Source: Calditrichota bacterium (GTDB lineage Bacteria > Calditrichota > Calditrichia > Calditrichales > J004). Taken from it: 42,410 nt of DNA. Location of the stretch: contig JAJRVW010000064.1 of the NCBI GenBank assembly GCA_024277115.1, forward strand, positions 1-42,410. Direction: 5' to 3'. Both the position numbers and the translations under genes were made by a program. Under the pieces are notes generated by a model. That model was not told where the DNA came from, did no database searches, and saw only the letters and a program-made list of their open reading frames with translations. Every line of letters begins with the position of its first letter. The first letter of the stretch is position 1. Shown in pieces: positions 35,974 to 42,410 of the stretch.

Positions 35974-36351
35974 ATGATCAATAAGATTTTGACGAAAAAA
36001 ATGGTACTGGTTTATATTTGGACGGAACAGTGCGCTAGCTGTACAAAGATGACGCCCATCGTTGAAGAAGTGGCAAAGGAAAACAGTAAGGATATTCAGT
36101 TAATAAAACTTTCTGCTGAGAGTAATTTAGAACTTATTAAAAAGTACAAGGTGACTTATTTACCAACAACACTAATTTTTCGGCATGGAGTTTTGATCGA
36201 ACGCCGGGCGGGCAGGCGTAGCAGACAGGTTTTGTCAAAAAAAATCCAAATGATAAAATCATTTTCTGAAGAAGATGCAAAAAATAATGAGTTGTGTGGC
36301 GTGACATTGAGTAAGCTTAGCAGAAACCAGTACAGTTCGTTATGGATGTAA
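35974..36351 (+). CDS. Thioredoxin-family protein with CASC active site
   Basis: A 125-residue thioredoxin fold. The active site is WTEQCASCTKM (Cys20, Cys23), unusual compared with CGPC, and the cis-proline is in TYLPTTLIF (Pro64). No signal peptide is present. The C-terminal tail SFSEEDAKNNELCG matches the tail of the thioredoxin at 11234-11623. GGGGGA at 35962-35967 fits the ATG at 35974; the frame from 35920 runs through a terminator hairpin and is rejected. It may serve cysteine reduction for heme attachment or another redox client, but there is no evidence of its partner. Confidence 0.82.
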   Translation: MINKILTKKMVLVYIWTEQCASCTKMTPIVEEVAKENSKDIQLIKLSAESNLELIKKYKVTYLPTTLIFRHGVLIERRAGRRSRQVLSKKIQMIKSFSEEDAKNNELCGVTLSKLSRNQYSSLWM

Positions 36352-36376
36352 GTGAATAAAAAAAAATTTAAATTAT

Positions 36377-36419
36377 CAGAGAAAGCCAATTCTTTTTTTA
36401 AGGGAATTGGCTTTCTCTG
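36377..36419 (+). terminator. 16-bp perfect stem-loop after the thioredoxin gene
   Basis: CAGAGAAAGCCAATTC (36377-36392) pairs perfectly with GAATTGGCTTTCTCTG (36404-36419). The T-run is in the 11-base loop, not after the stem, so it is an atypical terminator or an RNA-protective hairpin. Confidence 0.55.
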
Positions 36420-36547
36420 GTATTAGCCATAGTTAATAAACTGCATTTTTAGTCCATTCTTTACTGTATCAGTAGTTCCCCTCCCATTTCGATTATCTTG
36501 TAGGTTTATAGATTATTTTCTATATTCTTTACAGGAAGGATCAATAC

Positions 36548-36574
36548 AAAACCGAGTTTTGTAATGTCGGTTTT
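36548..36574 (+). promoter_or_regulatory. Inverted repeat upstream of the NHL/multiheme operon
   Basis: AAAACCGA-N11-TCGGTTTT is a perfect 8-bp inverted repeat ending 47 bases before the NHL gene. It is a candidate operator or leader hairpin for the NHL-cytochrome pair. The rest of 36352-36621 shows no gene. Confidence 0.4.
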
Positions 36575-36621
36575 AACAGAGTCCCGTTAATTTTAATGTT
36601 TTATTGAATACGTGAAAAACC

Positions 36622-37602
36622 ATGCGCATATCACTAATTTTTAGAATAATGATTTTTCTACTCACATTGAACCTGTCGTCAATCGCTCAGGATGTTATTT
36701 GGGTAGGCCAATTCTCATCATCAAAAGATTTCGCCTCTGCCGATAAATTTTCCCAAAAGGTAATCGATTTTATTTTTGGGGATACAGAAAACCGATTAAT
36801 GCGGCCAGTTGCATTAGTTGCCAATGATACCACAACGTTTTGGATTCTCGACCAGGGGGCAAAATCACTATTAAAAATCGATAAAAATAAAAACGAGTTT
36901 CAAATCATCGAAAATCAGGACCCTTCTTTGTTCCCTTCTTTGTTCCCTTCTTTGGTCGCCATTGCTAAAGGCCCACATGATAAATTCTATTTTACCGATT
37001 CTCAACTAAACAAAATTTTTATCTTTGGCACACAATCCACATTAATTAAAGTATTAAACGATTCGTTAATTTTGGATCAACCCACCGGAATTGCATATTC
37101 TGCCGGAGAAAACGAGTTATGGGTATCTGAGACTCGTAAGCACCGGCTTGTTATTATGGACGAGACAGGAAAGATAAAAAAAACAATAGGAAAGCGTGGT
37201 AAGGAACCCGGAGAGTTTAATTTCCCCACACTAATATGGATTGATAAAAATGGCATGGTTTTTGTGGTTGATGCTATGAATTTCCGAGTTCAGGTTCTTG
37301 ACCGGTTTGGGAATACAATCTCTGTTTTTGGGCAGGCGGGTGATGGTAGCGGGAATTTTGCCAGCCCCAAAGGAATTGCTGTTGACTCAAAGGGAAATAT
37401 ATTTGTTGTTGATGCGCTTTTTCATACAGTCCAGGTATTTGATATGGAAGGAAATTATTTATCAAGATTTGGTGTACAGGGTAGAAAGGAATCTGAGTTT
37501 TGGATGCCAACAGGTATATATATAGATGAAAATGATTATATTTATGTTAGTGATAGCTATAATAACAGGATCCAGATATTTAAAGTGATAAATGGGAATT
37601 AA
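36622..37602 (+). CDS. Secreted NHL-repeat beta-propeller protein
   Basis: A 326-residue protein with signal peptide (ending SSIAQ, about residue 22) and about six NHL repeats, e.g. KHRLVIMDETGKIKKTIGKRG and DALFHTVQVFDMEGNYLSRFG. These repeats form a beta-propeller for binding proteins or ligands. A 12-base unit is repeated three times at 36921-36956 and encodes PSLFPSLFPSL in a loop. It is followed immediately by a multiheme cytochrome gene, and such NHL-cytochrome pairs are common in metal-reducing bacteria, where the propeller is thought to help place or bind the cytochrome. There is no catalytic motif. Confidence 0.85.
   Translation: MRISLIFRIMIFLLTLNLSSIAQDVIWVGQFSSSKDFASADKFSQKVIDFIFGDTENRLMRPVALVANDTTTFWILDQGAKSLLKIDKNKNEFQIIENQDPSLFPSLFPSLVAIAKGPHDKFYFTDSQLNKIFIFGTQSTLIKVLNDSLILDQPTGIAYSAGENELWVSETRKHRLVIMDETGKIKKTIGKRGKEPGEFNFPTLIWIDKNGMVFVVDAMNFRVQVLDRFGNTISVFGQAGDGSGNFASPKGIAVDSKGNIFVVDALFHTVQVFDMEGNYLSRFGVQGRKESEFWMPTGIYIDENDYIYVSDSYNNRIQIFKVINGN
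36921..36956 (+). repeat. Three tandem copies of a 12-bp unit inside the NHL gene
   Basis: CCCTTCTTTGTT twice and CCCTTCTTTGGT once, in frame, giving repeated FPSL residues. A likely slippage product. Confidence 0.7.
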
Positions 37603-37603
37603 T

Positions 37604-39277
37604 ATGAAGATGTATTTAATCCGTAGAGTTGTTTTTTTCCTTGTGCCTGTTTTATTATCCGGGCAATCTATCTTAAATACAGTCCATAACCTCTCTGTTG
37701 ATGGGCCCGGGACAACTAAAGCCGTTACCGAGACAGAAGTTTGCATTTTTTGCCATGCCCCACATAATAGCAATCCCCAAACCCCATTATGGAACAAACA
37801 AACACCTGCTACAAACTATATCTTGTATAATAGCTCTACTATCCAGGCAAGCCCGGGCCAACCAGATGGTTCTTCTATATTGTGTCTTTCGTGCCATGAT
37901 GGGACCATTGCTTTAGGAAGTGTTTTGAACAGAGTGGAGCCCATCCAGTTTGGTGGAGGGGTAACAACTATGCCAGCCGGATCGTCAAATTTATCAACCC
38001 AACTTTCAGACGACCATCCTGTTTCATTTATTTATAACAGTTCATTAGCAATTGCAGATGGTGAATTAGTTGATCCGGTAGGGTTAAACGGGCCTGTTCA
38101 GCTTAGTAACCAAAAAGTACAATGCTCCTCGTGCCATGATGCGCATTCGGATTTGAACGATAAGTTTTTAGTGGCATCCAATCGGTATTCTGATCTTTGT
38201 CTTTTCTGTCATCAAAAACCTTTTTGGGACCAATCCAGTCATAGTACGTCAAATGCAGGTTGGAGTGGTAACGGAACAGACCCCTGGCCGCACACGCCTT
38301 TTAATACCGTAGCGGAAAATGCTTGCGAAAATTGCCATATGCCGCATAATGCTGGTAGCAATGAAAGGCTCCTAAATTCTGCTACCGAAGAAACAAATTG
38401 TATTATCTGCCATGACACGAATGTTGCGTCGGTTGACATCCAGTCTGAAATAAGCAAGCCATATAGCCATGACGTATATGCTTATAGCCAAGTGCATGAT
38501 ACGAATGAATCCACGCAGGTACAGGCAATGCATGTCGAATGTTCGGATTGTCATAATCCACATGCCAGCAATAATTCAACGGCAACAGCGCCAGCTGCAA
38601 ATGGGTTCTTAAGTGGGGTCAGAGGGATTGATACCAATGGCAACCCCGTAAGTGTTGCTCAGAACGAGTATGAAGTATGTTATCGTTGCCATGCCGGTAG
38701 TTCCGGCAGTGCAGGAAGCCCAACTTCCCGTCAATTTGATCAAAACAATACACGGCTGGAGTTTGACCTGAATAATACATCATATCATCCAATAGAGGGA
38801 GTTGGTCAAAATGGAAATGTTCCCAGTCTTATTTCCCCGCTTACCGAATCGAGTATAATCTATTGTACCGATTGCCATGCGAGTGATGCGGTCAATGCAG
38901 CTATGGGGCCTCATGGTTCAATATATCCACAAATTTTAAAATACCGCTATGAAACTGTGGATAATACAAAAGAATCCTATCAGGTGTACAGGTTGTGTTA
39001 TGAGTGCCATGATCGAAATTCACTTTTGTTTAGCATGAGTAAGGTAAGTAAAAAGGTACATAAAGAACATGTGGTGGGCGAAGATATCCCCTGTAATATT
39101 TGCCATGACCCGCATGGGATAAGCGCTAGCCAGGGCAACCAGACCAGTTTAATAAATTTTGACCTATCTGTGGTTTCGCCTTATCAAAACAGGTTGGAGT
39201 TTATAGATAGAGGGAATTCTAGCGGCGAGTGTTATCTTGTTTGTCATGGCGAGACCCATAAACCCAAAAAGTATTGA
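37604..39277 (+). CDS. Multiheme cytochrome c, 11 CxxCH plus one CxxxCH
   Basis: A 557-residue secreted protein with signal peptide MKMYLIRRVVFFLVPVLLSGQS. Counted from this ATG the CxxCH sites are at about 47, 94, 174, 199, 241, 266, 313, 359, 421, 465 and 497. A twelfth site CYLVCH (543-548) has three residues between the cysteines. Doubled CXXCH-type motifs with PHN/DPH suffixes (CHAPHN, CHMPHN, CHNPH, CHDPHG) are typical of outer-surface cytochromes of metal reducers. The ATG at 37604 is one base after the NHL stop; GGGA at 37594-37597 fits it. An ATG at 37592 is a possible earlier start. It probably functions in long-range electron transfer outside the inner membrane. Confidence 0.85.
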   Translation: MKMYLIRRVVFFLVPVLLSGQSILNTVHNLSVDGPGTTKAVTETEVCIFCHAPHNSNPQTPLWNKQTPATNYILYNSSTIQASPGQPDGSSILCLSCHDGTIALGSVLNRVEPIQFGGGVTTMPAGSSNLSTQLSDDHPVSFIYNSSLAIADGELVDPVGLNGPVQLSNQKVQCSSCHDAHSDLNDKFLVASNRYSDLCLFCHQKPFWDQSSHSTSNAGWSGNGTDPWPHTPFNTVAENACENCHMPHNAGSNERLLNSATEETNCIICHDTNVASVDIQSEISKPYSHDVYAYSQVHDTNESTQVQAMHVECSDCHNPHASNNSTATAPAANGFLSGVRGIDTNGNPVSVAQNEYEVCYRCHAGSSGSAGSPTSRQFDQNNTRLEFDLNNTSYHPIEGVGQNGNVPSLISPLTESSIIYCTDCHASDAVNAAMGPHGSIYPQILKYRYETVDNTKESYQVYRLCYECHDRNSLLFSMSKVSKKVHKEHVVGEDIPCNICHDPHGISASQGNQTSLINFDLSVVSPYQNRLEFIDRGNSSGECYLVCHGETHKPKKY

Positions 39278-39292
39278 GTTTAAAATAACAAA

Positions 39293-40750
39293 ATGATAAA
39301 GTCATTTCGCTCAAAAGTAATTATTTCAATTTCTGTTGTGGTAATCTTGGCATCATACTGCGGCCTTTTTATATTCGAAACAATACTGCATAAAAAGAAC
39401 CAGGAAAACTCGATTGAAGATATTAAAATGAGTCTTGAGTTTTTTCAGGAATCTTATGTATATGAATTGGGCAAACATGGTGAAGAAAGCTTGGTGCCTG
39501 TCCTTATGCACCTTAGTTATAACCACTCTGTGAGTAATGTTGTTTTATTAAACAGTGTTGGTCAGCCTTTGTTTATTGCGGACACATCAAAACCAAAGAT
39601 CAGTTATCAAATTATAATTGATGAAATCACTCAAAATGATGGATCAATCCTTCTCCAAACAAACGGTGTGTCCAACCGTGCAATTTTGGCTTTAGAGAAT
39701 AAAGAATCTTGTAACTCCTGTCATAATTCGTCAGGAAAAAATCTGGGTTATATTGTTGTTGATTTTTTTATGCACGATCTTGATGAAGCAGGCCATCTTA
39801 TAGATATGTTTGGGTTATACTTCGCACTTTCATTGCTCTCATTGATATTTATTATCGTGATAATGTTGCATTTTAGGTTTGTAAGAGGGTCATTAAAACA
39901 ATTTAAAATTGCTACTCAAAAAATAAAAGATGGTAACCTTGAAATACGCGTGCCCATTTTAGTGGCCGATGAACTTGGTACACTTGCTACAAGTTTCAAT
40001 GATATGTTAGATAATGTTCAGAATATGCAAAAACAAATTTCCGGATTTCATGAACGGGAAATGAAAAACGCACAAAAAATGGCCACTGTTGGTGAAATGG
40101 CGGCAATTGTTGCCCATGAAATAAAGAACCCTTTAACAGGTATCTCCAATGCGATAGAAATCCTGGTTGACGAGATGCCCGAATCTTCCTCAAAAATGGG
40201 GATAATGAAAGAAATACACCGCCAAGTTTCCAGGGTAAATAAAACTATTAATACGCTGTTAAAGTTTTCACGGCCCATTGATATGCAAATGGAACAAGGC
40301 GATATAAATGAATTAATTCTTTCTGTCGTCTTTTTTCTGGAGAAGCAGACAGAAAAAGGCGTTGTTGAGTTTCGTACAAGTTTATCAAAAAACATTCCAA
40401 TATTTAATTTTGACCATGAGCAAATGGAAGCAGTTTTTACAAACCTTGGGCAAAATGCACTCCATGCTTTGACAGAAAAAGGCGTTATTGAGTTTATTAC
40501 GGAATATGATTATGAAAAAGATACTTTGATAATAAAAGTAAAAGATACGGGGTCAGGAATTTCTGAGGAGGATATGAAGAAAGTTTTTAAACCATTTTAC
40601 ACAACACGTAGTAAAGGAACAGGCCTTGGCCTTTCGATTGCAAATGACATTATAGAACAGCACGGTGGGCATATTATGATTAAGAGTCAAATAGGCCAAG
40701 GTACCACAATGATAATAAGCTTGCCCATTCAGAACTCTTTTGTAGATTGA
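39293..40750 (+). CDS. Membrane sensor histidine kinase with a periplasmic CxxCH heme site
   Basis: A 485-residue kinase: TM1 (about 8-30), periplasmic sensor domain (31-170), TM2 (173-195), HAMP (about 196-250), HisKA with VAHEIKNPLTG (His275), and HATPase with NALHAL, DTGSGIS and GTGLGLSI. Inside the sensor domain is ENKESCNSCHNSSGKNLGYIVVD: a CxxCH heme c site at 140-144 just before TM2. Covalent heme on a sensor domain suggests redox, NO or oxygen sensing in the periplasm. It starts 15 bases after the multiheme cytochrome stop and is followed by its sigma-54 response regulator, so it probably senses the state of the cytochrome chain. The start has a weak ribosome site. Confidence 0.9.
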   Translation: MIKSFRSKVIISISVVVILASYCGLFIFETILHKKNQENSIEDIKMSLEFFQESYVYELGKHGEESLVPVLMHLSYNHSVSNVVLLNSVGQPLFIADTSKPKISYQIIIDEITQNDGSILLQTNGVSNRAILALENKESCNSCHNSSGKNLGYIVVDFFMHDLDEAGHLIDMFGLYFALSLLSLIFIIVIMLHFRFVRGSLKQFKIATQKIKDGNLEIRVPILVADELGTLATSFNDMLDNVQNMQKQISGFHEREMKNAQKMATVGEMAAIVAHEIKNPLTGISNAIEILVDEMPESSSKMGIMKEIHRQVSRVNKTINTLLKFSRPIDMQMEQGDINELILSVVFFLEKQTEKGVVEFRTSLSKNIPIFNFDHEQMEAVFTNLGQNALHALTEKGVIEFITEYDYEKDTLIIKVKDTGSGISEEDMKKVFKPFYTTRSKGTGLGLSIANDIIEQHGGHIMIKSQIGQGTTMIISLPIQNSFVD

Positions 40751-40796
40751 GGAATGGACAGCGCAATATGGTATTCTTTTTGAAGAGGTAAACTAT

Positions 40797-42170
40797 ATGC
40801 GAAAATTAAAAATCTTAATTATTGACGATGAAAAGTTAATAGGCTGGACTTTTCAACAGAAACTAAGTAAAAAAGGATATGAAGTTTTAACAACCGATTC
40901 TGCTGAAGAAGGACTAGAGCTTTTTCAACGGGAGGACCCGGATATTGTTTTTTTGGATAATAAGCTTCCTAAAATGCAAGGGTTAGAGCTTTTACCAAAA
41001 CTAACAAGTTTAAATAAAGAAGCGGTACTTGTTTTTATGACGGCATATGGGTCTATCGACACAGCCATTAAAGCAATAAAATACGGGGCGTATGATTATA
41101 TTGCCAAGCCGTTTAACTTTAACGAGATTGATGCTGTCCTTGGCAAGATAAAAGAAAAAATATCGACAGGAAACGAGCTTAAAATCCTTAGAAGCAACCA
41201 GCCCGTAAAGATTGGTTTTAGTAATATAATCAGCCAATCTAAAAGTATGAAGGATATAATTGATCTTGCAAAAAAAATATGTACTTCCGATGCATGTTCT
41301 GTTTTATTAATGGGCGAAAGCGGTACAGGTAAGGATTTAATCGCAAAGGCGATACACAATGAAAGCAATCGTAAAGATAAGCCATTTGTTACAATTAATT
41401 GCTCCTCACTCCCGGAAACACTTTTAGAGAGCGAACTATTTGGCCATGAGCGTGGTGCTTTTACAGATGCACACAAGCAGAAAAAAGGACTATTTGAAAT
41501 TGCTGACCAGGGTACAGTTTTTTTGGATGAGATTGGCGAGGCCAGCTTAAGTGTACAAGTTAAGTTGCTCAACATAATTGAAAACCGGGTATTTAGGCGA
41601 ATAGGCAATACAAAAGACATAAATGTTGATATTAGGATTATTGCCGCTACAAATCAGGATATAGCATCATTAATAAAAACGAAGAGATTCCGTTATGACC
41701 TTTATTATCGTTTAAAAGTCTTTCAAATTGATATTCCCCCCTTGCGCGAACGTAAAGAAGACATTCCGCAGCTTATAAAATATTTTATAAATTATTTTAA
41801 TAAAACCCTGCGTAAAAATATTTTAGGCGTTACAAAAGAGGCTGAAGAATTGCTGTGTATGTACGATTGGCCTGGAAATGTCCGGGAGTTACGAAATATT
41901 ATTGAACATGCTATTATACTAGAAACCAACGAAACAGTCCAAAAAGAGCACCTTCCTATTGAAATAAAAGAAACAGAAGCGCCAATTGCCATTGGTGCAG
42001 TTGATAAATGGTTTGATATTCCCAATGAGGGTTTTTCCCTATATGACGTCGAGAAAGCGATTATTAAACAGACTCTTTACAAGGCTGGCAATAACCAAAC
42101 TTTAACAGCCAAGCTAATGAATGTGAGCCGGGATACCTTACGCTATAAAATGAAGAAATATAATCTTTGA
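40797..42170 (+). CDS. NtrC-family sigma-54-dependent response regulator
   Basis: A 457-residue activator with receiver (phospho-acceptor Asp54, Lys104), AAA+ ATPase (Walker A GESGTGKD at 173-180, Walker B VFLDEIGE at 241-248) and a C-terminal Fis-type helix-turn-helix (about 428-457; TLTAKLMNVSRDTLRYKMKK). The sigma-54 contact loop reads GAFTDA (220-225) where the consensus is GAFTGA. AGAGG precedes the ATG. It is the cognate regulator of the heme kinase 46 bases upstream. Its target promoters would be of -24/-12 type; a candidate with three palindromic sites is just downstream. Confidence 0.94.
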   Translation: MRKLKILIIDDEKLIGWTFQQKLSKKGYEVLTTDSAEEGLELFQREDPDIVFLDNKLPKMQGLELLPKLTSLNKEAVLVFMTAYGSIDTAIKAIKYGAYDYIAKPFNFNEIDAVLGKIKEKISTGNELKILRSNQPVKIGFSNIISQSKSMKDIIDLAKKICTSDACSVLLMGESGTGKDLIAKAIHNESNRKDKPFVTINCSSLPETLLESELFGHERGAFTDAHKQKKGLFEIADQGTVFLDEIGEASLSVQVKLLNIIENRVFRRIGNTKDINVDIRIIAATNQDIASLIKTKRFRYDLYYRLKVFQIDIPPLRERKEDIPQLIKYFINYFNKTLRKNILGVTKEAEELLCMYDWPGNVRELRNIIEHAIILETNETVQKEHLPIEIKETEAPIAIGAVDKWFDIPNEGFSLYDVEKAIIKQTLYKAGNNQTLTAKLMNVSRDTLRYKMKKYNL

Positions 42171-42172
42171 AA

Positions 42173-42238
42173 TTGGGTGATTACACCCAGCTATTTGGGT
42201 TATATCACCCTGTGAATTGGGTTATATCACCCAAGTGT
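42173..42238 (+). promoter_or_regulatory. Three palindromic sites with exact 22-bp period
   Basis: GGGTGATTACACCC (42175-42188), GGGTTATATCACCC (42197-42210) and GGGTTATATCACCC (42219-42232), each preceded by TT, form three near-palindromes at exactly 22-bp spacing (about two helical turns, so all on one face). They begin right after the regulator stop codon, and are probably binding sites of that NtrC-type protein or another dimeric regulator. Confidence 0.65.
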
Positions 42239-42326
42239 TTTTGGGGCCAGGAAACAAGTTGTTCCCCTGAAAAAAATAACCCCAAATAGCAGCTTTTGCA
42301 TCGATTTGTTAAAAACTTCACAAGTT

Positions 42327-42342
42327 CGGCACGGTAGTTGTA
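42327..42342 (+). promoter_or_regulatory. Sigma-54-like promoter
   Basis: CGGCACG-GTAG-TTGTA matches TGGCACG-N4-TTGCA at all but two named bases. It is 95-150 bases after the palindrome array, the usual distance from enhancer to promoter. The controlled gene would start beyond the window. Confidence 0.45.
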
Positions 42343-42410
42343 GTCCTTTAAAGTACTTTTAAAAATGAATTAATATTGACCATAAATTAACTAAGTACTC
42401 ATATTTAATC

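Noticed and set aside
1-42410. tRNA, rRNA or CRISPR arrays
   Set aside because: No cloverleaf, rRNA core sequence or regularly spaced direct repeat with unique spacers was seen; the 22-bp palindromes near the end are too short and too few for CRISPR.

Overview
The window looks like a chromosomal segment of a moderately AT-rich, Gram-negative anaerobe that respires nitrate and carries many c-type cytochromes. A secreted protein ending in an NYPNPFNPET-type sorting domain (33863-35887) is the style seen in Calditrichota, Ignavibacteria, Marinimicrobia and related FCB-type lineages. That placement is inference: no rRNA or phylogenetic marker lies in the window.

Region by region. 1-400: tail of an IS3-type transposase and a second broken ORF. 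532-1752: CPA2-type cation/proton antiporter on the minus strand. 1915-5026: arsenic/metal locus (arsR, CDF metal exporter, thioredoxin-type arsC, acr3), interrupted and followed by REP-like intergenic repeats. 5484-11623: housekeeping and accessory genes (GNAT acetyltransferase, TetR regulator, YgiQ radical SAM protein, a small unknown gene, M48 lipoprotein protease, cold-shock protein, thioredoxin). 11902-15673: a very large propeller-type hybrid histidine kinase broken by an in-frame stop and a G9 frameshift.

15836-26576 is the energy-metabolism core. A periplasmic nitrate reductase operon in the order napA-G-H-B-F-D is followed by an octaheme cytochrome of the hydroxylamine-oxidoreductase (HAO) family, then a Rieske protein, a cytochrome b and a membrane-anchored nonaheme cytochrome c. 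There is no napC and no nrfA in the window. The likely reading is quinol -> NapGH -> NapB -> NapA for nitrate to nitrite, with the HAO-like protein acting on nitrite or hydroxylamine, and the Rieske/cytochrome b/nonaheme set as a bc1-like quinol:cytochrome c oxidoreductase.

26674-32366 holds a frameshifted YbiT-type ABC-F ATPase, an outer-membrane porin-like protein with a small PstS-like periplasmic protein, and a convergent chemoreceptor. 32856-42170 looks like a second redox module: a four-histidine, cytochrome b-like membrane protein, a seven-repeat DUF5666 secreted protein, a CASC thioredoxin, an NHL-propeller protein coupled to a dodecaheme-type cytochrome, and a two-component system whose sensor kinase has a CxxCH heme site in its periplasmic domain, paired with a sigma-54 activator. 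Just after the activator gene, three palindromes repeat with an exact 22-bp period and lie about 100 bp before a sigma-54-like promoter. This may be the control region of a target operon that starts beyond the window.
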